DNA from: Cellvibrionales bacterium UBA1963
Lineage (GTDB): Bacteria > Pseudomonadota > Gammaproteobacteria > Pseudomonadales > UBA7434
NCBI GenBank assembly: GCA_002336035.1
Contig: DDED01000016.1
Span: forward strand, 1 to 9,456
Length of the DNA: 9,456 bases
Reading direction: 5' to 3'
Shown: one piece after another, positions 1 through 7,498 of the stretch
How positions within the stretch are numbered: the first letter of the stretch is position 1
How the letters are laid out: every line of letters starts with the position of its first letter
The notes under the pieces: generated by a model
What the model saw: only the letters and a program-made list of their open reading frames with translations
Told to the model about the DNA's origin: nothing
The model's database searches: none
Made by a program: the position numbers and the translations under genes

Positions 1-27
1 ACCTACGACACCAGTTTCAACTGGTAG
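1..27 (+). CDS. possible C-terminal tail of an upstream gene (partial)
   Basis: Frame 1 opens the window with eight sense codons reading TYDTSFNW and then a TAG stop. Alternating polar and aromatic residues with a terminal Trp resemble the last strand of an outer-membrane beta-barrel such as a TonB-dependent receptor or porin, which usually end in Phe or Trp. Eight codons cannot prove a gene: another frame stops at 34-36 and a third stays open to about 120. The same bases also contain the near-perfect palindrome described next. This call is an inference from very little sequence. Confidence 0.22.
   Translation, partial: TYDTSFNW
10..25. repeat. 7-bp palindrome, ACCAGTT-tc-AACTGGT
   Basis: The arms at 10-16 and 19-25 are perfect inverted copies separated by two bases. 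The two-base gap is too short for a good RNA hairpin and would suit a dimeric DNA-binding protein better. A related half-site on the other strand may lie near 62-70 (TGAAACCAG). If the upstream frame-1 tail is real, the palindrome is simply coding sequence. Confidence 0.3.
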
Positions 28-151
28 ATCCAGCTAACATGACATTAGCGAGCAATTACATTGAAACCAGTAAACAAATACACACCCTTATATCTAGCGT
101 TAGATTAATTTTATTTTAAATTAACTTATTTTATTCAAACATGTTATTGAC

Positions 152-186
152 TAATCAACCGACTGATTAATTTACACGTTTTTTTT
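152..186 (+). terminator. weak candidate terminator or operator: TAATCA-accgac-TGATTA then T8
   Basis: The arms at 152-157 and 164-169 are perfect 6-bp inverted copies with a six-base loop. A run of eight T lies at 179-186, nine bases beyond the stem. The stem is AT-rich and the T-run is displaced, so this would be a poor intrinsic terminator for a gene ending to the left. The same bases also read as a GACTnAT direct repeat (150-156 and 161-167) and contain TTGACT at 147-152. A regulator site or promoter is therefore an equal alternative. Confidence 0.28.
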
Positions 187-333
187 ATCGTCTATGATAA
201 TCTAAACCACCATAAAAGCAGAATTGCCCAACTTGTCATCAGTCTCATGGCCGCCATTTCAACAATCTAGCGTGTAATAGCCAGTCTACAATGAAAGATA
301 ATTCATTGCCGCTCTATTGTCTGTTTTTTATTG

Positions 334-339
334 TATGAT
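334..339 (+). promoter_or_regulatory. candidate -10 box TATGAT upstream of the aldehyde dehydrogenase
   Basis: TATGAT matches the sigma-70 -10 consensus at five of six positions and lies 47 bases before the ATG at 387. I do not see a good -35 at 16-18 bases upstream, so the promoter would need an activator or a different -10. The gene's ribosome site, AGGGA at 376-380, is six bases before the ATG and is strong. Confidence 0.3.
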
Positions 340-386
340 CTAGGTTTATAAACTGATTATCTTAGCCAGATCAATAGGGATAAAGC

Positions 387-1823
387 ATGAAAAGCTACAA
401 CGAATTTTATATTGGTAATGAATGGGTAAAACCGTCTTCGAATGACCGATTGAAAGTTATCAATCCATTCACTGAGGAAGAAATTGCGAGTGTTCCTGAA
501 GCGAAAGAAGCCGATATGGATCTTGCTGTTAATGCCGCAAGAGACGCTTTTGATAACGGACCATGGCCTAGAATGTCGGCGACGGAACGCGCAAAGTGCA
601 TGTCTCAATTATCTGAGCTGTTAAAGGGAAAAGCAGAAGAGATTGCCGCCACTGTTACCGCTGAAATGGGCAGCCCCATGAGCTTCTCTCCAGGCGGTCA
701 AGCGTTTGCACCCATCATGGTCCTTGACTACTACATTGAACTCGCCGAAACGTTCCCCTTTGAAGAAACGCGTCAAGGTCTCCTCAATCCTGTGAAGGTA
801 TTTCGCGAACCAGTTGGTGTGGTGGCTCTAGTCACACCTTGGAATGTGCCGCTATTCACGATCATGAGTAAATTAGCGCCGGCCCTTATAGCCGGTTGTT
901 CTGCGATTATTAAGCCCGCCCCAGAGACGCCAATCAATGCATTTTTATTGGCTGAACTGGTTGCACAAACGGACATCCCTGCTGGCGTTATAAATATCTT
1001 GCCTGCTGACCGCGAAGTCAGCCAATATTTAGTGAGCCATCCTGGCATCGATAAAGTCTCTTTCACAGGCAGCACAGTGGCTGGCAGTAAAATTGGCGCT
1101 ATTTGTGGCGAACACATAAAGCGATGCTCACTTGAATTAGGCGGTAAGTCAGCTGCAATTATTTTAGAGGATGCTGACCTAGACACAACTATCCCTAATA
1201 TTTTACCCGGCGCTTTTATGAATAATGGCCAAGCCTGCGCATCTCAAACGCGAATCTTAGCGCCACAATCAAACTATCAAGCCATCGTCGACCAACTGGC
1301 CGAAGCGGTCTCGAACATGGTGGTGGGTGACCCCATGGAAGTGACTACTCAGATTGGACCATTGTTTGCCGAACGCCAACGTGATCGTGTTGAAGGTTAT
1401 ATTAAAATTGGCTTAGAAGAAGGTGCTATTATAGCGACGGGCGGTGGTCGTCCCAAAGGATTCGATAAAGGCTGGTTTGTTGAACCTACAGTCTTTGCTA
1501 ATGTAAATAACTCAATGCGAATCGCGCAAGAAGAAATTTTTGGGCCTGTAATTGTGGTCATACCTTATCAAGATGAGGCTGATGCCATTAAAATAGCCAA
1601 CCAATCAGACTATGGCTTATCTGGCTCAGTATGGACACGAGATATCGATCACGGTGTCGACATTGCTCGTCAAGTTCGCACCGGCACTTACACGATTAAT
1701 GGCTTTGCAATGGACTTTGGCAGTCCATTTGGTGGGTATAAAAAGTCAGGCTTAGGCCGAGAGCTTGGACCCGAAGGGTTGCAAGTGTTTTTAGAATACA
1801 AAACAGTTAACCTGCCGGCATAA
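387..1823 (+). CDS. NAD(P)-dependent aldehyde dehydrogenase
   Basis: This 478-residue protein has the full length of the classical aldehyde dehydrogenase superfamily and oxidises an aldehyde to the free acid in the cytosol. Visible signatures are PWN at 151-153 (the oxyanion Asn), KPAPE at 176-180 in the NAD(P)-binding site, FTGST at 226-230 at the nucleotide turn, LELGGK with the general base Glu250, NNGQAC with the catalytic Cys284, and EEIFGP at 382-387 with the cofactor-binding Glu383. No key residue is missing. The start is fixed by AGGGA six bases upstream. The MGSP segment and the long region before PWN resemble the AldA/Rv0768-like subgroup, but I am unsure of the subgroup. It leads a plus-strand series with an acyl-CoA ligase 104 bases downstream, which would take the acid product. 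The substrate is unknown; fatty, terpenoid, steroid side-chain or aromatic aldehydes all fit. Confidence 0.95.
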   Translation: MKSYNEFYIGNEWVKPSSNDRLKVINPFTEEEIASVPEAKEADMDLAVNAARDAFDNGPWPRMSATERAKCMSQLSELLKGKAEEIAATVTAEMGSPMSFSPGGQAFAPIMVLDYYIELAETFPFEETRQGLLNPVKVFREPVGVVALVTPWNVPLFTIMSKLAPALIAGCSAIIKPAPETPINAFLLAELVAQTDIPAGVINILPADREVSQYLVSHPGIDKVSFTGSTVAGSKIGAICGEHIKRCSLELGGKSAAIILEDADLDTTIPNILPGAFMNNGQACASQTRILAPQSNYQAIVDQLAEAVSNMVVGDPMEVTTQIGPLFAERQRDRVEGYIKIGLEEGAIIATGGGRPKGFDKGWFVEPTVFANVNNSMRIAQEEIFGPVIVVIPYQDEADAIKIANQSDYGLSGSVWTRDIDHGVDIARQVRTGTYTINGFAMDFGSPFGGYKKSGLGRELGPEGLQVFLEYKTVNLPA

Positions 1824-1915
1824 AACATTGGCTAAAACAATATACCCTTAAACTTACCGCGCGAAAGATCAACTGAGCACGGGCAAGTAACGTTATGGGT
1901 AAACAAATCGAATAT

Positions 1916-1920
1916 GAGGA
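1916..1920 (+). promoter_or_regulatory. ribosome binding site GAGGA that sets the ligase start at 1928
   Basis: GAGGA lies seven bases before the ATG at 1928. An in-frame ATG at 1895 would add 11 residues, but it has no purine-rich site in front of it and the added residues contain the ribosome site itself. The downstream start is therefore preferred. Confidence 0.7.
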
Positions 1921-1927
1921 TAATAAT

Positions 1928-3481
1928 ATGAGTGATCTTGGTTTTTGGAACTTAGCGCAGGCTGACCCTGAGGCAACAGCATTAATAGACCCGAACGAAG
2001 TTGTTTATAGCCGTGGGCAATTACTAGCAGAGTCTAATCAAATGGTTCATGGGCTGCGAACACTCGGGGTTGAACCCGGTGACACCATTGCAGTGATGAT
2101 GCCTAACTGCAAAGACTTTTTAGTGGCTTATTTGGCTTGCGCGTCGGCAGGCTTTTATTTTGTGCCCATCAACTGGCACTTGGCCGGCCCTGAGGTTGCA
2201 TACATCCTTGAAGATTCTGAAGCCAAAGCTTTTTTCTCACACGCGACAATTGGCGATGCGCCAAAACTGGCCGTGAAGGAAGCGAAATTCCCTATGCAAG
2301 CAGCCTTTTCAATTGGCGATGTAGATGGGTTCTCATCACTTGCAGACTTTTTAACGGTGCAACCAACCACCATGCCTGACAATCTGACGGCCGGCTCTAC
2401 CATGAACTACACCTCTGGCACGACCGGACGTCCCAAAGGGGTTAAGCGTGCACTCGCTGGAATAGACCCAAACACGATGGGCGAGTTAAATGCGATGTTC
2501 ATGATGATGTTTGGTATTCAAGCCCATGAAAATAACGTTCACTTCACAGGCTCACCGCTCTATCATACAGCGGTCTTAATTTGGACCACCAATTCATTGC
2601 ACTTAGGACACTCGGTAGTCATGATGGAAAAATGGGATGCCGAAGGTATGCTCTATCTCATCGACAAGTACAAAGTCACAACCAGCCATATGGTGCCAAC
2701 TCAATTTGTCCGCTCATTAAAACTGCCACAAGCCACACGTGACAAATATGACTGTTCATCGACACGGCACATGATTCACGCAGCAGCCCCTTGCCCGATA
2801 GAAATAAAGCGCTCAATGATCGAGTGGTGGGGGCCATCGATCTATGAATACTACGCGGCCACCGAAGGTGGCGGAACACTGGTAACTCCTGATGAATGGA
2901 TGCAATATCCGGGCACAGTCGGTCGTGCCTGGCCCAGCGCAGAAGTAAAGATATTTAACGATGACGGCGACGAATTGCCAGCAGGTGATGTCGGTACGAT
3001 TTATATGTTGCTCTCTGAAAATATGCGATTTGAATACAAGGGCGATAAAGCAAAAACCCAAAAAGAGCGCTTAGGGAATTATTTTACTGTCGGTGATGTC
3101 GGTTACTTAAACGAAGAGGGCTATTTATTTTTATCGGATAGAAAAATCGATATGATTATTTCTGGTGGCGCGAATATTTATCCCGCCGAAATAGAAAATG
3201 AATTGATTTTGCATGAAAAAGTAACTGATTGTACGGTCTTTGGCATTCCCAATGCTGACTGGGGCGAAGAAATCAAAGCGGTGGTCCAACCGGCAGATGG
3301 CGTGATCGGCGACCAAGCATTGACCGATGAAATCATTGAATACCTTGCTGGTCGTATTGCAAAAATGAAATTACCGCGTTCTATTGATTATCTCGACGAG
3401 TTACCTCGTGACCCCAACGGTAAGTTATATAAACGTCGCTTGCGCGATCCCTATTGGGAAGGAAAGACGCGACAGGTTTAA
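1928..3481 (+). CDS. AMP-forming acyl-CoA synthetase (ANL superfamily, FadD-like)
   Basis: This 517-residue enzyme would activate a carboxylic acid to its acyl-CoA using ATP, through an acyl-adenylate. It shows YTSGTTGRPKG at 161-171 (phosphate-binding A3 motif), YEYYAATEGGG at 306-316 (A5, adenine contacts), GDVGYL at 389-394 with the ribose-binding Asp390, DRKIDMIISGG at 404-414 (hinge and A8), and PNGKLYK near 496-502 with the catalytic Lys499. All catalytic positions are present. There is no signal peptide or membrane segment, so it is cytosolic. The ATEGGG form of A5 recalls a FadD branch found in actinobacteria and marine proteobacteria, from memory and not verified. It follows the aldehyde dehydrogenase and precedes the DUF3604 gene by only 17 bases, so the last two are almost certainly co-transcribed. 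The likely substrate is the acid made by the dehydrogenase. Confidence 0.94.
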   Translation: MSDLGFWNLAQADPEATALIDPNEVVYSRGQLLAESNQMVHGLRTLGVEPGDTIAVMMPNCKDFLVAYLACASAGFYFVPINWHLAGPEVAYILEDSEAKAFFSHATIGDAPKLAVKEAKFPMQAAFSIGDVDGFSSLADFLTVQPTTMPDNLTAGSTMNYTSGTTGRPKGVKRALAGIDPNTMGELNAMFMMMFGIQAHENNVHFTGSPLYHTAVLIWTTNSLHLGHSVVMMEKWDAEGMLYLIDKYKVTTSHMVPTQFVRSLKLPQATRDKYDCSSTRHMIHAAAPCPIEIKRSMIEWWGPSIYEYYAATEGGGTLVTPDEWMQYPGTVGRAWPSAEVKIFNDDGDELPAGDVGTIYMLLSENMRFEYKGDKAKTQKERLGNYFTVGDVGYLNEEGYLFLSDRKIDMIISGGANIYPAEIENELILHEKVTDCTVFGIPNADWGEEIKAVVQPADGVIGDQALTDEIIEYLAGRIAKMKLPRSIDYLDELPRDPNGKLYKRRLRDPYWEGKTRQV

Positions 3482-3498
3482 CGCAAGCATAAAACCAC

Positions 3499-5517
3499 AT
3501 GAGCAGGCGGGGTGACGGCGTGACAATACGCAACAAACTTAGGAATACCGTCACCCTAGCGGTGATTGCTGGGTCAGTGTGTGCGCTATCAAGTTGCGAC
3601 AATAACACTTCTGATAAAAGTCAGATGACTTTACCTACCCAAAAAAGTGAACTCACGACAGCTGACACGAAAGCTAACCCTCAATCGACCGATTCCTACC
3701 CAACAACAAACATTGATCATTATGCGACCCTGCCTTTTTTTGGCGAACTGCATGTTCATAGCAGTAACTCACCAGACGCCTACATCACGGGCGTGCGAAG
3801 CAGTCCCGAAGATGCCTACCGCTATGCCAAAGGACAAAGCATTAATCACATAAGCGGTATTAAAATCAGCAACCGTTCGCCGCTCGACTTTATGGCAGTG
3901 ACTGACCATGCTGAATACATGGGTATACTGCCAGCCTTGTCTAACCCAACAGGGCCACTGGCCAATACATGGTATGGCAAAGAAATTTTAAGTGGCGACC
4001 CTGTCCGCTATCAAAAAGCGACGCAAAAAATTCTTTTTTCACTCAGTGGCACACCGCCTAAGGCAATAGCAGAAATCACTGCCGAATCGATTACCTCACC
4101 GATTTGGCAAGGCTATGTTGAGCTGGCAGAAAAATATAATGAGCCTGGAGTGTTCACCACCTTCGTCGGTTATGAATGGACACTCATCCCCAACTCGCAG
4201 AATCTTCACCGCAATATTATTTTCAAAGGGACTGACGTACCTGCCTTACCTTTTTCAGCGTTTGATTCAGACAAGCCCGAAGCACTATGGCAGTGGATGG
4301 AGCAAGCACGAGCCAATGGTAGCGATGTTTTAGCAATACCGCATAATAGTAATGTCAGTGATGGCACCATGTTTGCTTTAAACGACTCATGGGGCAACCC
4401 CATCAGCGAACAGTACGCTAAACTACGCATGCGAAACGAACCGCTTGTTGAGATGAGCCAAATAAAAGGCACTTCTGAAACGCACCCAAGCTTATCGCCA
4501 AATGACGAATGGGCTGACTTCGAAATATTGCAAGAACTGTTAGGCGGTCAACGCATAGGAAAAATATCCGGCAGTTATGTCAGAGAAGCCTATCTTAATG
4601 GTTTAGCATTGCAACAGGAAAAAGGGTTTAATCCCTTTCAGTTTGGCATGCTGGCCGCAAGCGATTCACACAATGCCAGCGTACCAGTTGAGGAAGATAA
4701 TTACACAGGAAAACTGGGCGTCGATGCCACCGCAGAATCGCGTCGTGGTGGCAGTTTTATCAATAGCCAAAGCAGTCTCTATGGCGCTTCTGGCTTGGCT
4801 GGCGTATGGGCGCATGAAAATAGCCGCTCGGCACTCTTTGAAGCCATGCAACGCAAAGAGGTCTTTGCCACTAGCGGACCCAAAATGGCTATTCGCCTTT
4901 TTGCTGGTAATTATCCAAAAACAATTAAAGCTACGGGCTTACCCAGTCAAGAACTTTACCTAAAGGGGGTCGCAATGGGCAATGTTGTCAATAGCGAGCA
5001 CCTTGTTGAAAATAATTTGCCGCTTTATGTTTGGGCTCTTAAAGACAAAGACGGACACAACTTGCAACGATTGCAAATTGTTAAAGGCTGGTACGATAAG
5101 GGCGAGCTTAATGAAGCTGTTTTTGATGTCGCATGCTCAGACGGATTGTCTCCTAACCCAAACACACATCGTTGCCCCAACAATAATGCCGGTGTTGATC
5201 TAACAAATTGCAGTGTCGAGAAGAACAAAGGCAATACACAGCTAGCAACCGTTTGGAGAGACCCATCTTTTAATAAAGACCAAGCCATTTTTTATTATGC
5301 CCGAGTTTTAGAAAACCCGAGTTGCCGTTGGACCACCTGGGACGCACTAAGAAATGACTGGCCGCTGCTCGATAACGTGCCAGCTACAATTCAAGAGCGC
5401 GCCTGGAGTTCACCTCTTTGGTACCACCCCTTGTCACAACAAGAAGACTTAACTAAAAACCACAGAACGGCAAATACAGTAACCAAAAACCCGCACCCGC
5501 CATCACTAACACCATGA
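3499..5517 (+). CDS. DUF3604 family lipoprotein, probable PHP-like metal hydrolase
   Basis: This is a 672-residue protein of a conserved family without an assigned reaction. A hydrophobic segment at about 17-31 ends in the lipobox LSSC, so Cys33 should be lipidated. Asp34 at +2 would favour inner-membrane retention by the E. coli Lol rule. A low-complexity Ser/Thr linker follows to about residue 70. The body has GELHVHSS (His85, His87), TDHAEYMG (Asp136, His137), FVGYEW at 222-227, LHRN at 236-239, IPHNSN (His282) and ASDSHN (Asp389, His391). Such scattered His/Asp pairs fit a PHP-type metal centre; hydrolysis is inferred. A Cys-containing segment and RAWSSPLWY near the C-terminus are typical of the family. 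The ATG at 3499 lacks a good ribosome site. An in-frame GTG at 3520, seven bases after GGGG (3509-3512), is a serious alternative and leaves a 26-residue signal peptide. The last codons overlap a convergent gene. Confidence 0.9.
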   Translation: MSRRGDGVTIRNKLRNTVTLAVIAGSVCALSSCDNNTSDKSQMTLPTQKSELTTADTKANPQSTDSYPTTNIDHYATLPFFGELHVHSSNSPDAYITGVRSSPEDAYRYAKGQSINHISGIKISNRSPLDFMAVTDHAEYMGILPALSNPTGPLANTWYGKEILSGDPVRYQKATQKILFSLSGTPPKAIAEITAESITSPIWQGYVELAEKYNEPGVFTTFVGYEWTLIPNSQNLHRNIIFKGTDVPALPFSAFDSDKPEALWQWMEQARANGSDVLAIPHNSNVSDGTMFALNDSWGNPISEQYAKLRMRNEPLVEMSQIKGTSETHPSLSPNDEWADFEILQELLGGQRIGKISGSYVREAYLNGLALQQEKGFNPFQFGMLAASDSHNASVPVEEDNYTGKLGVDATAESRRGGSFINSQSSLYGASGLAGVWAHENSRSALFEAMQRKEVFATSGPKMAIRLFAGNYPKTIKATGLPSQELYLKGVAMGNVVNSEHLVENNLPLYVWALKDKDGHNLQRLQIVKGWYDKGELNEAVFDVACSDGLSPNPNTHRCPNNNAGVDLTNCSVEKNKGNTQLATVWRDPSFNKDQAIFYYARVLENPSCRWTTWDALRNDWPLLDNVPATIQERAWSSPLWYHPLSQQEDLTKNHRTANTVTKNPHPPSLTP

Positions 5518-5734
5518 AGTATGGAAAAGCATAGCCAATAGAGCGGGCATATAAATTGATTCGCGCATTATTATTTTCATTAATATCAAAAATAAATTTA
5601 TTGATCACGCAATAAGTGCCAAAGGCTAAGCATGCAATGCAACCTATGCCACCCACCAGCAATGACGCCCAAATAATATTTTCTAAAATCCAACCACACA
5701 CAGAGAGCCTCTGCCTTAAAAAAAATTTAATCAT
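5453..5734 (-). CDS. small two-helix membrane protein of unknown function
   Basis: I do not recognise this protein, which has 93 residues from the ATG at 5734. It has two clear hydrophobic helices, about 16-43 (with ASLLVGGIGCIACLAFG) and 67-92 (with YFMVLVMAGAGFWLLYLPF). They are separated by a polar loop rich in Asn, Asp and Arg. The ATG has no ribosome site, whereas an in-frame GTG at 5701 sits six bases after AGAGG (5708-5712). The true protein may therefore be 82 residues starting just before helix one. It begins 31 bases beyond the stop of the second CoA ligase on the same strand, suggesting one transcript. Its last 65 bases overlap the 3' end of the DUF3604 gene on the other strand. 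The organised helix-loop-helix pattern and absence of any other gene in 5518-5765 support it. It could still be a chance ORF. Confidence 0.55.
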   Translation of the reverse strand: MIKFFLRQRLSVCGWILENIIWASLLVGGIGCIACLAFGTYCVINKFIFDINENNNARINLYARSIGYAFPYFMVLVMAGAGFWLLYLPFCGF

Positions 5735-5765
5735 GCGCTATTGCATAAATATCACAAAGCTTGCA

Positions 5766-7292
5766 CTACGTTTTTTTGTGAGTAAAAAATCTTTTAACCA
5801 ACTGCTTATCGATCTTACCATTCGCGTTTATTGGTAGACAATCAAATACAACCTGCTTTGGCGATTTATATGAAGCAAGTTGGTTTCGACATTGAAGAAT
5901 CACTGCTGATTCGGTTGGCTGTAAATCAAGTTGATTAGTTCTTTCAACGAGCGCACAAACTTGCTCGCCCCACTTTTCATCTGCCATGCCAACGACAGCG
6001 ACTTGTTTAACATTATCAAGCAAACTAATGGCCGCTTCTACTTCGCGCGAAGCAATGTTTTCACCGCCGCTAATAATAATATCTTTTTTTCGATCGACGA
6101 TGAATAAATTTCCTCGCTTATCGAGGCGTCCTATATCTCCAGTGTGTAACCAGCCATGCTTAAACGCATCGGCAGTAGCGACGGGGTTATTCCAGTAACT
6201 TGAGATGACTTGAGGCCCTCGAACAATAATTTCTCCTGCCTCGCCATTGGCAACTTCAACGCCGAACTGATCAACGATCTTACAGTCAACATTGGTGACT
6301 AGCTGTCCTACAGACTGCAATAACTCAGGCGATCGTGTGGCCGCTTGCCGGTGCTGCTCAGGACTTAAAAAAGCAATACTGCCCGACAACTCAGTCATAC
6401 CAAAACCCTGTGATAAATCGCAATCGGTTTCGTTTAACACACGGGTTAATAGCCGGGGACTAATGGCTGATGCACCATAACCAATCACTCGAACCGACGC
6501 GATTTTATCGCGATGATAATGGGGGGAATCAAGCAATAATGTCATCATGGTCGGCGCCAATGATAAGGTGGTGATCTGATATTGCTGGGATAAAGCCAAT
6601 ACCGAATCGGCATCAAAGCTAGGCAATAAAGCCACTGCTGCACCCTGTTGATGCTGATGCAAAATATTATGCGCTGCAATATGAAATAACGGAAACGGAT
6701 AAAGATACCGATCACCAGGCAATACCGGCCGACCTTGATTGGCAGAATCTAATGCCGATAATAATGATTGATGACTAATCTTGGCCGCCTTTGCCTTGCC
6801 AGTTGTGCCTGACGTAAATAATAACCAAGCAGTATCATCACCACTGATCGAAGTGGCGGCCCATGATGATTCGACGGGGGCATCATGGGCCAGGCGACAC
6901 CATTGCCGATAATCAGCAAAAAATACCACCTGCACATGATCTGCTAACCAAGGTCGAAGCTGATTAATAAGATCGCAGTCTCCTATGACTAAACTTATCT
7001 CAAGTTCATCGAATTGTTCTGCCAGTGCTTTAATTGATAAACGAGTATTCAACGGCACACAGATGCGACCTGCTGCAGGAATCGCATACAGACATTCAAT
7101 ATACTCAGGATTATTAAGTGCCAGTATCGCTATTCGATCACCATTTTTGGTGTTCGCACTCACTGCCCGTATTGCTGACTCAATCCCGTATTGCAACTCG
7201 GCATAGGTAATTACCTGCTGCTGCCAGAGAATAGCCGGTGCTCGTGGCTGTGCGAGAGCTTGCTGACTGATAATGTCGTGTAACGCGATCAT
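5766..7292 (-). CDS. AMP-forming acid-CoA ligase (ANL superfamily, second copy)
   Basis: From the ATG at 7292 this is a 508-residue cytosolic enzyme that would activate an acid to its CoA thioester through an adenylate. It shows TSGTTGKAK at 160-168 (A3), GFGMTE at 296-301 (A5), HTGDIG with the ribose-binding Asp386, DRKKDIIISGGEN (hinge and A8), and NGK with the catalytic Lys493. It is only distantly similar to the ligase at 1928-3481 and more like MenE, long-chain or aryl acid CoA ligases, so it is not a recent duplicate. A3 departs from the usual PKG ending by having AKA. A GTG at 7328 would add 12 residues; neither start has a strong ribosome site, and the ATG fits the usual family N-terminus. 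It diverges from the DUF1214 gene and is followed at 31 bases by the small membrane protein. The substrate cannot be read from the sequence. Confidence 0.92.
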   Translation of the reverse strand: MIALHDIISQQALAQPRAPAILWQQQVITYAELQYGIESAIRAVSANTKNGDRIAILALNNPEYIECLYAIPAAGRICVPLNTRLSIKALAEQFDELEISLVIGDCDLINQLRPWLADHVQVVFFADYRQWCRLAHDAPVESSWAATSISGDDTAWLLFTSGTTGKAKAAKISHQSLLSALDSANQGRPVLPGDRYLYPFPLFHIAAHNILHQHQQGAAVALLPSFDADSVLALSQQYQITTLSLAPTMMTLLLDSPHYHRDKIASVRVIGYGASAISPRLLTRVLNETDCDLSQGFGMTELSGSIAFLSPEQHRQAATRSPELLQSVGQLVTNVDCKIVDQFGVEVANGEAGEIIVRGPQVISSYWNNPVATADAFKHGWLHTGDIGRLDKRGNLFIVDRKKDIIISGGENIASREVEAAISLLDNVKQVAVVGMADEKWGEQVCALVERTNQLDLQPTESAVILQCRNQLASYKSPKQVVFDCLPINANGKIDKQLVKRFFTHKKT

Positions 7293-7348
7293 GGATGCAT
7301 GGATGCCTTTTAATTGAAGTAGGTGCACTTATTACATTTATTTTAGTC

Positions 7349-7374
7349 ATGATAGCACTCATGCGAAGCGTCAA
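7349..7374 (-). promoter_or_regulatory. candidate extended -10 promoter for the minus-strand ligase
   Basis: On the minus strand TGCTATCAT (7357-7349) matches the extended -10 form TGnTATnAT. TTGACG lies upstream at 7374-7369 with a 14-base gap, shorter than optimal, but an extended -10 depends less on a -35. Transcription would begin near 7342, giving a leader of about 50 bases to the ATG at 7292 and only about 14 to the GTG at 7328. This mildly favours the ATG start. Confidence 0.4.
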
Positions 7375-7442
7375 CCCATAACGGCAGGCTTGCAGACTGA
7401 TAAACGCCATAGAAAATTACAAATATTCAAGGCAGAGCTTAG

Positions 7443-7448
7443 TATAAT
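7443..7448 (+). promoter_or_regulatory. consensus -10 box TATAAT for the DUF1214 gene
   Basis: TATAAT is a perfect sigma-70 -10 match, 60 bases before the ATG at 7509. No strong -35 is seen; TTACAA at 7417-7422 is 20 bases away, which is too far for ideal spacing. A second AT-rich candidate, TACAAT, lies at 7459-7464. The gap between the two divergent genes is thus a shared control region. Confidence 0.4.
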
Positions 7449-7469
7449 GTTTTTTCTATACAATAAATT

Positions 7470-7479
7470 CTATCGATAG
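7470..7479. promoter_or_regulatory. 10-bp perfect palindrome CTATCGATAG, possible operator
   Basis: The palindrome lies between the -10 box at 7443-7448 and the ribosome site at 7499, where a bound repressor would block transcription of the DUF1214 gene. It is uninterrupted and so is not an RNA hairpin. No regulator gene in the window can be linked to it. Confidence 0.3.
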
Positions 7480-7498
7480 CACTAATAACTAAAAAAAT

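Larger units (their letters stand above)
28..386. other. non-coding leader region upstream of the aldehyde dehydrogenase operon
   Basis: No ORF with coding character is visible on either strand in these 359 bases. The DNA is very AT-rich between about 90 and 200. It contains the inverted repeat with T-run at 152-186 and a possible -10 box at 334-339. The length is generous for a simple promoter and would accommodate regulator sites, but no divergent regulator gene lies inside the window. Confidence 0.55.

Noticed and set aside
357..608. Minus-strand ORF of 83 codons across the start of the aldehyde dehydrogenase
   Set aside because: It is antisense to a strongly supported gene, with basic, low-complexity composition and no domain.
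1895..1927. Upstream ATG start for the first acyl-CoA ligase
   Set aside because: It has no ribosome site, and the GAGGA seven bases before the ATG at 1928 gives the usual family N-terminus.
1824..1927. A terminator separating the aldehyde dehydrogenase from the ligase
   Set aside because: Only ATTG/CAAT and the TAACGTTA palindrome are visible, with no T-run, so read-through is more likely.
4643..4963. Plus-strand ORF of 106 codons inside the DUF3604 gene
   Set aside because: It is an out-of-frame shadow of conserved family sequence including the ASDSHN motif, with no independent coding signs.
5616..5837. Plus-strand ORF of 73 codons between the convergent genes
   Set aside because: It runs antisense through both the small membrane protein and the conserved NGK end of the second ligase, and its sequence shows no organised features.
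7293..7328. GTG start at 7328 for the second CoA ligase
   Set aside because: It would lie about 14 bases from the predicted transcription start, has no clear ribosome site, and adds residues not expected in the family. It is not fully excluded.
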